Below are positions 48,619 through 60,935 of a stretch of 64,000 nucleotides of DNA, piece after piece (within the stretch, counting starts at the first letter, position 1; every line of letters starts with the position of its first letter). This stretch comes from Thalassia testudinum (taxonomy: Eukaryota; Streptophyta; Magnoliopsida; Alismatales; Hydrocharitaceae). Location: NCBI GenBank assembly GCA_037157565.1, contig JAZHRO010000036.1, positions 20,448,501-20,512,500 on the forward strand, written 5' to 3'. The notes below the pieces were generated by a model. It was not told where the DNA came from. It saw only the letters and a list, made by a program, of their open reading frames with translations, and made no database searches. A program made the translations under genes and the position numbers.

Positions 48619-49131
48619 TCAATGAAAGTGCCAAGCTGGTGGTGTAGGGAGAGCCCAAATGGTCTCCAATAGGAGATTTGTTGATTCATTACAGAGGAAG
48701 TGTGGGTGGATATAGAATTTATGCAGTGGTTGGGTGAAAAAAAGATGATGAGGGTTTGGTGATGAGTTGGGGGTTTGTGGGTACTCTAGAATATCTAACA
48801 TTTCAAGAGTTTCTCCCCAAAGTTCAATTTCATCCTCACAATTTGGGTGCTTAATCCAACAATCATGATCTTCATGATACCCACCCAAACGTTGAACGTC
48901 AAACTCTAAAAATTCAAGATGAGGACATTGTTGGGTTTTAACTTGATCATGTGAATCATCCAACAAATTTCCAAATTCATAAATATCTTCCTCATCCCAG
49001 GTTGCCACAGTTTGTTGTATGTCTTTGTTGTCCTCAATTATCCCTACAACCCTGTGATTTTCTTCCTGAGTTTGGGTTGAGTTGGCCCTTAAAAGGTTGT
49101 CTAAGGTATGTATGGTCATTACCTCCTCTAT
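48619..49131 (-). pseudogene. Unrecognised C-terminal region in frame with element E protease
   Basis: About 170 codons following the protease in the same frame after one TGA (49132-49134). It reads IEEVMTIHTLDNLLRANSTQ and continues acidic and His/Cys-containing (HEDHDCWIKHPNC), ending ALPTPPAWHFH at 48619. In element A this place holds the linker to RT. I see no RT motif. It may be a lineage-specific tail of a shortened Gag-Pro polyprotein. Function unknown. Confidence 0.6.
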
Positions 49132-49790
49132 TCAGCCAAGCTCCTCCATCAAACCACACTTAATTGTATCCTTCTTTGTGACCTCAAAAATATTAAATCG
49201 ATTCATTTTATTCCCAGAGGCCATTTCTATATTTTTTGATTCACAATCAATCCTTGCCTTGACAGTATCTAAGAAAGGTCTTCCCAAAATAATCGGGGTA
49301 TGGTTGAGTTTTATTGGTGCTTCCATGTCTAGGACCATGAAATCAACAAGGTAATGCAAATCATTAATCTTGACTAAAACGTCCTCCAAAATACCCCTTG
49401 GTTTTGTAATGGATCTATTGGCTAAATACAAGGTTATGTCAGTGTCTTTCATGTAGCCTAGACCTAATTCCATGTGCAATGAGGTGGGGATCACATTAAT
49501 GGAAGCACCCAAGTCGAGAAGGGCTTGGCCAGAATGATGTTTCCTATTATGCAGGAAATCAGTGGGGCTCTCGGGTCCTACTTCTTAGGAGGTATCTTGT
49601 TTAATATCAGTGTGCTTGTGTTATTAGACAAGACTACTCTCATAATGTTTTCAGATTCCGCTCTACACTTTTCTTTATATGAATTTAGTAAACCTACGGC
49701 GTAGACAGGGATTGATCCGATAGCCGCATGGAGTAAAATGATTGTCAATTTGAAAGCCTGAAGTAAGGACATCCTTTCCTCCAATTTCTT
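49132..49790 (-). pseudogene. Aspartic protease of element E
   Basis: Upstream helical block AFKLTIILLHAAIGSIPVYA (about 49750) equals the pre-protease block of element A. Then APLISCIIGN, a frameshift, and LLDLGASINVIPTS with the catalytic Asp kept (about 49520), and LNHTPIILGRPFLDT (about 49290). A stop at 49588 and the frameshift before the active site break it. Matches the A protease closely apart from the retained Asp. Confidence 0.82.
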
Positions 49791-50289
49791 CTCTGACTTT
49801 TTCTATTTTCCCATACAACAACATACTCCCAAATCAAACTCTGATGTTTTGTTGATCACATTCTTATTTGGGAGTCTGGAATTCTTGCTATGGGGCACAA
49901 TGGTGTTGACATGGGGTTGGGTAGGTCCCTTGTGTCTACTACCACTCCTCAAGGTAATGGTGTTTGCAGTGGCAAAATGCTATTGGTTAGTGCCTTGGGG
50001 AGGGTTGGGCAAAATAGGAGGCTCACGGTTGATTATGGTAGGAATTTGGTTCCTTCCAGGAGGGGCTGGGGTTGCCTAATAGATAGCATGAGCTTGAGAT
50101 TATGTCTCCCCATTACCAAACCCTTGAGGCCCAGCACCTCAGTTCTGTACATTCTTTGGGTTTGGTACAGGTTGTGAGGGTAGAGATCTGAGTTGTCGAT
50201 TGTTTGCACCAAGTCCAAATTGCAAGGTATCCAGCGAAGTTTTCATTTATTGCATGAACTAGAGAATTGACCCTTGCATTTCTACCATC

Positions 50290-51598
50290 TTCAGGTTTAA
50301 ATCAGCCTACTCGACGGGTCGTTGAGCATTCCACATGGACTGATTAACCTAATCCAAGGGCAAATGAGTATAAACATGACCCTGACCCATTGGTTTTTGC
50401 GGTACATAGTTATTGGGTCAATATTGGGTCTGCTACCTGTGATCATTCCAAGAGAAGTTAGGGTGATTTTCCCAACCATAATTGTAGGAATTCAAGGGTT
50501 GGACCTAACATTCTCTTACACAACATGAACATCCTCATAAGATGAGAATGAAGAAGGAAAAGAAAAACTGGGATCAGAGGCCCTAGTTTGGAACCCATAA
50601 GGTTCCGAGAAGAGCTAGCCCAAAGGTCGAGTTGACTCCAACTGGTTCACAAACTCCAATCCCGTAGGAGCTTGCGAAGAATGGAATCTTGATCCCTGGA
50701 ATTGAGTTGATCTAAAAAAATTAGACTTTCTGGACATTCACTCTTCCATTCATTTAGTAACCAGATCCATCTTATCCAATCTATTGTAGATCAATTCCAT
50801 ATCAGACGTATGAGAATCTTAGACCTCATTGGCATTTGATCTAGTTTGTTGGGATCGGTTGAAGGTTTCCATGGAGGCTTGGTTTAAAGAATTTTCACTC
50901 ATTTCCTCAAATAAATCATATGCACTATCTACATCTTTGTTGAGGAAATTGCCTTCGCAAAAAGCATCTACATGATTATAGAGTTGGTCATTCAACCCAT
51001 GATAAAAAATCTACACAAGTTGCCATTTAGGCACTCGTGGTGTGGACACTTCCGCAACATATCCTAGAATCTCTCCCAGGCCCCATGAAATGGTTCCCTG
51101 CCGTTGGGCAAAAGTGGTAATTGCCCATTACAACACATTGGTTCGCCCAATTGGGAAGAATTTCTTCAGGAACGTCGATTTCAAAGTTGTCCAGGTAGCA
51201 ATCGGTCTTCCAATGGTACGATACCAATGTGTGGCTTTATCCCTGAGTGAATAGTGGAAAAGCCTCATGAGTATTTGTTCTTCATCCACATTCTGCTATT
51301 TGGTGGTCTAAACTAGAGTGATCAGGTCCTCTAAATGTTGGAATGGGTCCTCTGAGACAAGCCCGTGAAAGTGTTTAATTAGACTCAAAACCTGGGGCTT
51401 GATCTCAACATCTCCGGTGGGGATCACAACGTCGGGACGATCCTCACAATTTGAAGGATCATAAAAATCCTTCAAGGGCCGAGCGCTCTGACCATTCATT
51501 CATTAGAACCATTACTGCATCTGCTGCAATTCTTCAAACTGCCTCTGAATTAGCTCTTACCGGTTCGGGGGTGGGGGAGGTGGTTGTTGATCAGCCAT
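50290..51598 (-). pseudogene. gag: Athila gag of element E, broken
   Basis: Start ATG 51598 (MADQQPPPPPPNR) followed at once by a stop. Next comes the core: PLKDFYDPSN, EDPFQHLEDL (about 51330), YSLRDKATHWYRTIGRP (about 51240), FLKKFFPIGRTN (about 51160), IFYHGLNDQL and DAFCEGNFLNKD (about 50960). The Gln/Ser-rich C-terminal part runs to about 50300. Many stops (at least five) and frame changes. It would form the particle if intact. Confidence 0.82.
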
Positions 51599-52907
51599 GG
51601 GATCTGCTTGCTATAGCTCAACCTCTGCCTCCATAAATGGTCAAAAGGTCCTTCCAATCTAGGGTTCAATGACCTCCTTCCAAGCATACACTAGAAGGAA
51701 GTTGGACAGGGAAGCGAAGGAGCCTTGAAGTAGAAAAATACAAGCCTGTCCTTAGTTTGGGTAGCCTAAAGGTCTATAGACTCTCAGAATCCATCCTAAC
51801 ATTATGGATGATTTACTCTACTTATATCCAGGCAATCCAACTAGTTAGAAGGATGGATTGAGGAGAAGGTTCATCCTTTGGCTTGCACCTCTGGTTCCTA
51901 GTGTACCCCCCAGCTGTGGTCGTTTGATGCTACTCCCCTAGCAAGACATCAGATTGACTAGTATAAGCAGGTAAATTGTGAACAATCTCAACCTAGATCT
52001 TGACAAGCAAACCAGTCCTTAGGGCCAACGTCTAATCAATTTTAGTTAGGCTTGGGATATTTGTGCTTCTGGAATGTGATGGGCCCTTAATGGGTTGCGC
52101 CCTTAGTGATTTGTTTGAGAATGTGTGAATGTGCACAACCAAGAAGTTTTCAAGCAAGATTATTAATGATGAGGTGAGTTTTAGTGTTTGAATCTTGCTT
52201 AGTAGCTTTTCGGATTCAAATATTAGGTGTATTCAACAAAGTTTGGTAAGGCAGACGAAGTTTTGAAAGCACGAGTTCAAGTGTTTTTCCTTTATAAATC
52301 AAGAAAATATGGAGTGCCTAGCTTGACCTAAATATTGACTCCTATGGAGCAGCTACAAAATGAATTTCTTTTAAATTAGGTGGTGCGACCCAAACAATTC
52401 AATCAATCGGCCCAAATGCACCACCGATTAAGGCACATAGAAAGGTGATTAACCTAATATGATTTCTACTCTTTTATGTGTTGAATTAGTATACCTGTTC
52501 CATAGGTCGGAATCCCAGTTGAGTAGATGAAAATTAAGTTAACTTATGTGCCTCAAATGTGGGTTTATAAAGTGTATATATTGTTTCGTCCACAGAAAGT
52601 ATCCTTTTTTTTTGTAGAAAATGCGGGGGTGAAATGAGTGGAGGTGCAAACAAGATAAACAATTCTATCCTAGGGTTTATGCACGCACCTAAGTAGATTT
52701 GGTCTCGGTTATGAGTGTAGTGGAATGAAACTAGTGGGGGGTAATGTGAGGGACACTTACAAAGTACTCTACCTGTAGTTTACTCCAGTCTATTACACTT
52801 GGATCTCCATGCTAGGATACCTGCAAGACAATAGATCAGAGATAAGCAGGGTTAGTAATATGTAAATGCAAAGAAGTGCAGAAAACAAGAAAGTAAACTC
52901 CATTGCC
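51599..52907 (-). other. Leader of element E
   Basis: About 1.3 kb without ORF, sharing blocks with the leader of D (for example GTTTGATGCTACTCCCCT at 51926 and 34783). Confidence 0.65.
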
Positions 52908-52925
52908 TCCCCAGCAACGACGAAA
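52908..52925 (-). other. PBS of element E (tRNA-Asp type)
   Basis: Plus strand TCCCCAGCAACGACGAAA, 14 of 18 matches to the reverse of TGGCGCCGTTGCCGGGGA, 3 nt from the LTR. Confidence 0.78.
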
Positions 52926-52928
52926 AAA

Positions 52929-54607
52929 TGATGGATGTGTTTCACGTGGTAGAAATTGAGGTTTAGAGAACCCATCGTCGTAGCTTGCAAATTGCATTTA
53001 TCAAATACAATTTATAACCAAAACTCCAGGGGAGTCCCAGGTCAAACATAGGAAGGCGATGTTTACTTTGTTTGAAAACCACGCTTCATTTTGTTTCTTT
53101 TGGTATTTTAAGGTTTTGTTATTTTTGTGTTTTTTTGAAATAAAAAGACAAGCAAGACAAGTTCACAAAATGAGATGAAACAAATATGATATATTACTCC
53201 AATGTTTATTACAATAATCTATGAAAACATAAAAGAGATAGGGGTGAGAGGAAATCTCCTGAATTGGCTGTTTGGTGTGATGATGATGCTTGGCAAAAGC
53301 TTGGATAAAGGAGGAGAGATGCAAGACGACGAAGGTGAGATGCAGGAGGATGCCAGGTAGAAGAATGCTTCACCGAGGCTCTGGAATGGAGGTGAGGAGA
53401 CAATGGCAATCTTCTACCGGAATAGATATGGGAGGATGGCTCCAATGCAACCTATGAAGGTGGTGGGATGAAGGATGAATATTTGGTGGGAAATAGGAAT
53501 ACTACACTAATAGGAGGCCTTTACAGCTTGAGAGTAAGCTTTAATGGAGCTTTGGTTGGCTACTAAAGCTTAGGAGTAGGTGGGAGTAGAGTAGGTAGAT
53601 ATGAAGAGGAATGGGGGTGTAGGGGTGTTTATATAGTGGACGGAAGAAGAAATTCATGTAGGCGGCTGTATTGACAGCTGCAAGCGTCACTAAAGACCCC
53701 TACAGCTATCGCCGAAGATCACTCCCCCACCGCTCACGCCTACAGTTGCCATTATGACTACGAGCAATTAGTGACGGCTGTAAGCATCACTAAAGGTCTG
53801 CCCAAGCTATCGCTGTTGTCTCTAGCTCACGCTCACGGATGCTTATTCTTAGATCAGGCGTGAACCATTGGTAGCTATTTGATCAGAGGCGGGTGGTTGA
53901 GATGGTGTGGAGATCGCACGTTCAAATCGTGCACTCGTTGGTGAGTTAGATTGGGCATCGGTCGACGTGTGATCGAGTGCGTGCAGTTTGCACGGGTCTG
54001 ATTGCACCACGTCGCCTCCCTCTTTGCCGCTTGATGGCCATCCAATGAGCGCAATTCGATTGCGCCCGCACTTGTGAGATCGCCTAGCCCCACTGCAGCT
54101 TGAACTCGAGCGCATGATTTGCAAGCACTTTTTTCACCGCTGTACCAAAGCCGCGGTTTGTTGTGTGGAGGGTTGTGTGGTCGCGCGATATAGAGCATCC
54201 CTCAGCCATTGGGTTGAGATCCAATGGCTGAGATCTCTCCATGCATGAGGCTGGGGTGATTGTGGTTCATGTTAGGCTATCTAGATGGCCCCATGTGGCG
54301 CCATCTGGACCATCCATCTTCTTCTTGTAGAGGGTGCTACGGAGCTCTGATCAAGGTGATTTTCGCATAGATGGATTGCGATCGTCACTCCGGATTCATC
54401 CGTACAATCGGATTCTTCATCTGAAGCCCATAAAAATGGCACACTACCTCCTGGCCATATAAAATGGAAGAATTAATGCACATAATACACAACTATTGTA
54501 AATGCCATGCAATGGATGTTATGCAGTATTTATAACATCATATACAATGCTAAGCCTAGGAACTATCAGAAATAATCATTTTATCATGAATTCATGTGTG
54601 TTTATCA
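52929..54607 (-). repeat. 5' LTR of element E
   Basis: About 1.68 kb; minus-strand start TGATAAACACACATGAATTC at 54607, end ...CATCA at 52929. U5 block at about 53031-53058. Palindrome TTAGTGACG...CATCACTAA at 53767-53795. Confidence 0.82.
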
Positions 54608-54612
54608 ATCTA

Positions 54613-55703
54613 CCAATACTGGAAAATTGATCAACCAATCCATTGGAAAGAAAGTTCCCTTCAAAATTTGAGCCAATTGATCGACCAATCAAAAATTTTG
54701 ATCGATTAATTGTTTGTGTGAGAATTTTGCCTCCAAACCAATTTCCCTTAACTGATCAATTTTTATGTTTGATCAACATATCATTTTTTGATCGATCAAA
54801 ACTTAGTTTCGATCGACCAATCCTGTGAGAAATCTTGTGTCACCTTTTTCATCCTAATCTCCTCTAATCACGATCTTTTTGACCAAAATCAAATCCAAAA
54901 TGTCCATTTTTACTTTTTATCATGTTTATTAATTTCAAAACTATAAAATCATTTTTTTACCCACCTAAAGGCATTACTTTTTACCCAAGCATACCCCACC
55001 TCCCATACCCTACCCCACACATAACCATCGACCACAACCCTACCCATCAACGAACACCACCGACCACCACCACCATCAATCGAGCCTCAGCACCACTTAT
55101 CACTGCCATCGACCAAAGTTACCACCGCCAACCACCATTACCTCCAACCTCCCTCTCCACTGCTACCACCAAGCTTGGCCATGCCCCCTTGCCCTCAACC
55201 CCATGCTAGCCACCATATCCTCCACTCCTCACCACTTTGTCCTCCTCCCATCCTTGCCAGACCCCCCCTCTGGCCTCACCTCCTCGACAACAAACCTAGT
55301 CTGGTCACCATCTTCCTCTCTTCCTCCTCCAGAGGTCCTTTAATCAATTTTTGACAAAAATCGACCAAGGTATATATCCTTACCCTCTGCCTTATAATGA
55401 TTTTTTCTCTATATTCAAGTACTTAGAAATATGTATTTCTATCCCTCTATGACGTAGGATTGTTTCTGCATGTTTCGTAATGGTTTTGTGAGCTTATTAA
55501 TAACCTTTCATCTGTGAAAGGCAACATTTTTTTGCCCAAAAGTTGTCATTGATCAATCAATTTGGTCGATCAATTTTTCTCTTGATAAATCAAAAAGTCA
55601 ATTTCTAGTACCTGTCCCCTATGTTTTTGATCAATAATCATTTAGATTGATTGACAAAAATCCTCTCTTTGATCAATCAATTTCACTTTTTCGATCAATC
55701 AAA
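54613..55703 (+). repeat. Copia interior with GATCGATCAA-type repeats and a C-rich stretch
   Basis: Non-coding. Irregular repeats of TTGATCGACCAATC, TTTTGATCGATTAATTG and similar at 54620-54830 and 55540-55700, also left of element E (45355-45405). Between them, 54990-55340 is rich in CCACC words. No domain-bearing ORF. It continues the copia element after RNase H. Confidence 0.55.
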
Positions 55704-56674
55704 ATGGCACCAAAATGTGCACATGGTTCTTCCCCCAGTTCTCATAATGATAGTTTTGATCGTTATTTCATCATCGAGGTGCATGTGGCTGTTTCTCTCT
55801 TTTGGTAAACTTTTTCCATATGTAGGTGGTCCCATGGATTTTACCTACTTTGAGACTATCTTTCCAGGTCTTCAGGATAAGTTTACCTAGCACAAAACTT
55901 TTTTTCTTTTTGGGAGGAATTTCTATGATGGCACCAAAGCTAGTCACATTCCCAGGGTAGATCCCATGGCTTGTCATGTATTTTATGCCAATCTTAAGAA
56001 CATAGGAAAAGGGTTTAATATCCAACTTGCATCTAATGGCGTCTATAGGATTGAGGTCTTAGTCAATTCTGATATTCTCTTTGAGATACTTGGTTGCCTA
56101 TTTATAGGTCCTACATTCCTTGACCTCCACTAGCAGACCCAGACTGACACCATTTGGGAGACTCTACTTACTCCCATTCATTTTGATTTTGGTTATCCTC
56201 CTAAATTCCCTTATTTCCATTGTCTTCCTTAATTTCTTAATCATGTTTTTCTATGGAATTTTATGTCAAAGATGACTTCTTTTGAAAATTTCTCAGGGAT
56301 CATGCTTATCACATTGTATGACTTTTTGAAAAATAGGGGATTCAATTGGAACCACTTGATTCTCTAGTTAATGTACAAGAAACTCACCATCTCCTTCTAT
56401 TTTGGGACTCCCTATCTCATATCTTGCTACATTTCAATGTCCCAATGGATATAAACAATAAACACTTCATTACTCGTGTCTTCATCTTCGTTAAGCTTAC
56501 ATATACCAAGATGGATCAGGCACAAGGAGCCTGTGGGAGGATATTGATCCCTAGCCACTCCAGGTCACAATAGGATCCTCTACTTTGACTCAAAGTGGAT
56601 CCTCCTCTACTGCAACATAGCCTTCCATCCCTCTTTAAGAGCATTTCACCATGGCTTGCCCTGCACTGATGTGT
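55704..56674 (+). pseudogene. Broken plus-strand ORF of the copia 3' region
   Basis: Starts ATG 55704 (MAPKCAHGSSPSSHND), with many stops and frame changes afterwards. Pieces that read well include FYANLKNIGKGF, a block NGVYRIEVLVNSDILFEILG and FIGPTFLDLH. The pattern recalls the 'putative plant transposon protein' domain seen in some retrotransposon ORFs, but this is from memory and unproven. By position after pol it could be the env-like or accessory ORF of a Sirevirus. It is interrupted by J and F and seems to run on at 58176-58443 and 60293-60470. Confidence 0.4.
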
Positions 56675-56679
56675 TCTAC

Positions 56680-58170
56680 TGATAATAACATAATTACTAT
56701 ACTTGAAATGCCTAAATTATATTAAGACCTAGGTTAACATAACTAATTTAAGATGCACATAATGGGTTGTACTAACCCTTGCGTAATTAGCTTCATGCAT
56801 GCATAGATTAGTCTAAATATATTATTTATTTATCTATTAACTCAAATAATATGCATTGGGTAGTTTGGGTGTGATGTATAGGGCTGTAGAGGAGTGTAGA
56901 GAAGAAAACACCTCAGGAGGGGAATAAGTGCAATTTTGCCAAGGTACAAGGGGTTGGGTGCAATTTGTCCAACCATCTCTCCAAGCCCATGTTCTTGAAG
57001 AAATATAAGACCCTCTAGACATCTCTACAAAATTTTGGTGAAAATGGACTTCAAATGCTCCAACTCCGACTGCTTGTGCGCACTCCGTGCGTGAAGGACC
57101 TATGCACGTGAACACATGCTCTGGCGCATGCTCGCCTGCCTACACACTCACACCCTCACACAACCGGATCCGTGCAACTGCCTACCTGCATGGCTATTCC
57201 CAAGCTCGCTACATGGCATCCTCTCTCAGTCATGCGGAGCGTAGATCCACAAGGTGCGAGTGCCAAATTTGTGCATGATCTACATGCCCCATGGCCTCTC
57301 CATGTGCAAGCAATCAGCCACCACCCCGTAGTTCACATATAAATAGCCCTCCACCCCTCCCATTTGAAAGGCATCTAAGCCTACTCCCTCTCTACCCCCT
57401 AAGGAGCTTCAAGATTATTCTAGAGCTCCTCTTCTCTACTTCAAGGCATGATAAGGCCCTTCACTAGAGTAGAAACTCCATCTCCGCCCTCCTTTATCCA
57501 ACACCGATCTCCTTCACCAAGCGTTGCCACCACCTCACTCACCTTATCTAAGGCTTGAGATTAACTTGGTCCTCACCCTACCTCATCCACAATTCCTCTG
57601 GCCCCATCCTCCTTCCTCCGCCTTATCTCTCCTACATCTGGGCACTGTCCAACTCTTTATCTTCCAAGCAGCTAACTCGGGAGGCTTTCTCTCGCTCCTC
57701 CCTTTTTATTTCATATTTCACCTTAGTATTATTTTGCTAAGCATTCCTATAACTAAAGATTTTTCTTTCTCTCTATTTTCAGTGTAATTGTTAAGATTTT
57801 AATTATAATAAAATCCAAGTATTCCTTATTTCTGCACATATTCCACCTGTCTCGCTATCACCTTTATCTTCTTCATTATTGTAATTCCACAACACCTGCT
57901 TACTCTCGCTCGCATTTCTCACTCCATTTTTATTTCCAAAAATGAAGAAATATATAAAATCAAAAAAAATAAAAAATAAATAAACTCGCATGGATTTCTT
58001 CAAAAATCAAACGTGACCTCCCCTTATTTGACCTGCACTTATCATTTGAGTATTTATTAAATCTCAAAATTTTCGCAACTACTACGACACAATTTTCAAA
58101 ACCAAATTTCTTCACAATTTTTTCAATGATCATTTTGGCATCATTTTTGGGGAAAATTTTTTGACGATCA
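56680..58170 (+). mobile_element. Solo LTR J
   Basis: Starts TGATAATAAC, ends TTGACGATCA; flanks TCTAC (56675-56679) and CCTAC (58171-58175) differ by one transition. TATA-like TATAAATAG at about 57340 with a C/T-rich leader. The end signature ACTACGACACA is at about 58080. The right end resembles that of solo LTR I. A PBS-like TTTTGGCATCATTTTTGGGG lies at 58134-58153, inside the assumed LTR, so an alternative is a short remnant LTR plus PBS. Confidence 0.65.
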
Positions 58171-58175
58171 CCTAC

Positions 58176-58443
58176 TCCCTCTTGTGACTAAGAGTGGAAT
58201 CTCTTGGGCAGGCAGCTCTCCAGACAGGATCCTATAGATGTGTTGGATGTTACAGATGGTATTTTCTTACTGATGCATAGGAAAAGGAAGACAAACATAG
58301 TTATGATAGACCATGGGCATCAGGTAGCCAAATACCTGAGTACTCAAGGCTAATTTCTGGATATACTTGGAGAGTCTATTCATGCCTTACAGCATTAGGC
58401 ACATCGTCCTTTAAGTCATTGTCGATCTTCAGTAGCTCCTCCT
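58176..58443 (+). pseudogene. Continuation of the copia 3' ORF
   Basis: Between J and F. Reads with few stops in one frame (QDPIDVLDVTDGIFLLMHRK at about 58220). Joins on to 60293 after removal of F. No recognised domain. Confidence 0.4.
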
Positions 58444-60292
58444 TGATGAACACAATTTCTACACTAAAAGATTGAGTTTTGAAAACCCGTCGTTGTAGTC
58501 GTGTAAAAATCCGTCAAACAAATAATTTAACCCAAACTCTAGTAAGTCCCAGGTCGAACATGGGGAGGCGAACGTTTGATCGAAAACCACGTTTGATTTA
58601 TTATCACGAAGCAGAGAGCTAGATGAATGAAATCTACCCTACCTATTCTACTTAAAGATTAAATAATAGAAGACAAGGATGGAATAATACAAATAAAGAG
58701 AAAATAGGAAGCAAATAAACAAATATTTCATAACCATAGCTTCATGTTCATTACATCTAATTGCTAAAATAGAATGTAGGAAATCTAATCTAGAAAGTGG
58801 TAAAAAGAGAAGGGGGAGAGAAGTTATCCATCTTGATGTCTTCTTGGAAGATGAGCCACGTAGATGGAGTGCTCGGATGAGGGTGGTGAGATGCTAGATG
58901 AAAGAGGATGAAGACGGAGGATGGAAGATGAAGCAGGGTGACATCATAGTGGGATCCGCTTCCTTAATGGCAGCGAAAAGACAACCATGGGATGCTCTAA
59001 GAACGGGGGTGAGAAGATGGAAAAATTATCTTTTTAACTCTAATGGAGCATCCTAGGTTTAGGATGAGTTTGTAGAGCATTAGAGGGGGTGAGAGAAGAG
59101 AGAAAGGGATGATGAAAATGAGTGGTAGGGGTCCCCTAGAGATTGGGGGCAAAAGGGTCTTTTAAGGGCTTAGAATTAAATATGTAGCCTTTAGTGATGC
59201 ATGCAAGCATCACTAAAGGCACATGTCATTGTTGCTCACATGGAACGATAACATTAGATCATGAACGAACGGCTCTGATTGAGCCATGCCATGGCCTGCT
59301 ACACTTCAATAGTTAAGCCATGCACCCACATCCATGAAATCTCTCGATAAGATGGCTTAAAATCCTCGAGTGCCCCTTCTTCTTCGAGCGTTAAGTGTGC
59401 CCGCGTGGGATGGCGTGTTCGATTGCACGTCATCATGACCATGTACGATCCACGCCTCTCCATGAACGACGTCACCACTTCTGCTACTGCACGGTCGCCA
59501 TCCAACGGGCAAATTTTGCCTGCACCTTCAGCGGATTTGGCTACTCTGCGTGACTCGAATTCATGCTGCGTTTTGCTTGAGAGGGCATGCGACCAACACA
59601 CTATGCCTGTGACTTTGTCATGTTTAGGTTTTAACGCTCACACGCTCTCAACCATTGGATTGCGATCCAACGGTCAAGATAGCTCGAGTGTTTAATCTCA
59701 AGTGTTTGAAGCATGGCTGAGATTGAATCTCAGTCGTTGAATCTTTGATCGATAGCTGGGATTGATTGAATGATTGAATAGGGAGTCCTATAGGAGGCCT
59801 TGGATGGCTAGGATGGTGCCACGTGGCACCATCTGGGTGGTCCAACTTCTTTTGCTTATAGTTGATGCCATGGATGTTGGATTGGATCGATTTTCGCATT
59901 GTTAGGCTACGATTGTCGATCTAAACCCATCCGTGCAGTTAGATTTTTCATCTGAGGTACGGATTTACACCACCTTAGCCCTTGACCTCTGATCTTTCTC
60001 GGATTGTATCTGATGCTACGGAAATTCGATCGGGGCAATCTCGGAGGCATTAGACTCCGATCATCACCCTGCTCAGATTTGTATAGTTGGATCTTCAATC
60101 CGAAGCCCTGATAAATATTACCTTGTTCCCTGACCACAAAAATGGAGAATTAACCTAAAATTAATACAATCTAACCTAAATGCATGATGATGCTTGTTAT
60201 GTAATATTTATAATGCATGATGCAATTATATGCCTAAGAATATGCATAAATAGATAGTTTATGTGGCATAAATGTGTTGACATCATACCCAC
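58444..60292 (-). mobile_element. Solo LTR F
   Basis: Minus-strand LTR of the D/E type: U5 block AAGTCCCAGGTCGAACATGG at about 58544, the CCTTTAGTGATGC palindrome (59188-59219), and GGTGCCACGTGGCACC near 59815. The string TCCTCCT stands on both sides (58437-58443 and 60293-60299), so a 5-bp TSD lies within a simple repeat and the right border is uncertain by several bases. The right end includes TACCCACATCC, which resembles a reversed PPT. Minus-strand ORFs here have no domain. Confidence 0.6.
59188..59219. repeat. Perfect 13-bp palindrome in LTR F
   Basis: CCTTTAGTGATGC and GCATCACTAAAGG with a 6-nt loop. A version of the TAGTGACG hairpin found in LTRs of D, E and in Z. Confidence 0.85.
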
Positions 60293-60740
60293 ATCCTCCT
60301 GCACTTACCTCAGACATAGGGACAACAGGCTCCTCCACGTCAGGCAGCACATTACCCGACACCATCTTCTTCAACACATTGATAGCTTTGACTTGGTGGA
60401 CCTTTACCTTTTGCAGGACCTTCTAGATCAATCTCCATGGACCCCATGGATCTTGTGATTGACATAGAGTTTTAAGCTAGCATAGATGCTTTTCTTTCCA
60501 AATCTAGGATGATGTGTTTCTTATTCGATATCTTCTTTTCTCTCTTTATCTATGTCTTTTCATGCATTTCTGCTAGAGATAGTTGCTTATATTTCTGCTA
60601 TCTATGTCTTTATATGACTTTATGTGCTTGATTAGAATTTTCTACTCTTTCCATTACTTGCTTTGATCATCTCTAGCTATTCAAGTTTTTAATATGTTTT
60701 ACTTATCATTATCAATATAATTTCATAGGTATATTTATGA
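60293..60740 (+). mobile_element. Copia 3' interior before the PPT
   Basis: The end of the broken ORF (to about 60458, with FDLVDLYLLQDLLDQ) and then T-rich non-coding sequence. Confidence 0.45.
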
Positions 60741-60935
60741 TCAAAAGGGGGAGAATATGTAATCCTTATTGCAAGTTTGCTACAACAAAAAGGGTAAGAG
60801 TATATGCACAAATAACTAATTACATTTCTTTATTCTCTTAGAAATAAATGTTTGATCTTGTATTATTCTCTCTTCATATATGCGCTTGTCATTTTCGCAT
60901 AATTATAATTTTGTTGTCTTAAAAAAGGGGGAGAA
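60741..60935 (+). other. Two polypurine tracts of the copia element
   Basis: CAAAAGGGGGAGAATATG (60742) and AAAAAAGGGGGAGAATG (60921-60937). The second stands directly before the LTR start TGTTGACATC. Repeated PPT-like tracts before the 3' LTR are a known feature of Sireviruses. Confidence 0.75.

Larger units (their letters stand above)
45408..54607 (-). mobile_element. Element E: non-autonomous Athila-type element with gag and protease only
   Basis: Minus-strand element of 9.2 kb: 5' LTR 54607-52929, PBS 52925-52908, leader, gag, protease plus an extra C-terminal region, 3' UTR, 3' LTR 47157-45408. Flanks ATCAA (45403-45407) and ATCTA (54608-54612) look like a TSD with one change. Sequence on both sides shares GATCGATCAA-type repeats, so the host copia reads across. 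RT, RNase H and integrase are absent and there is no room for them between protease and 3' UTR. Confidence 0.82.

Noticed and set aside
58134..58153. PBS-like TTTTGGCATCATTTTTGGGG
   Set aside because: The match to tRNA-Asp is weak, and the LTR J end at 58170 with a near-TSD fits better, so it is not called a PBS.
59299..59695. Overlapping ORFs of about 100 codons
   Set aside because: LTR F sequence with no recognisable domain.
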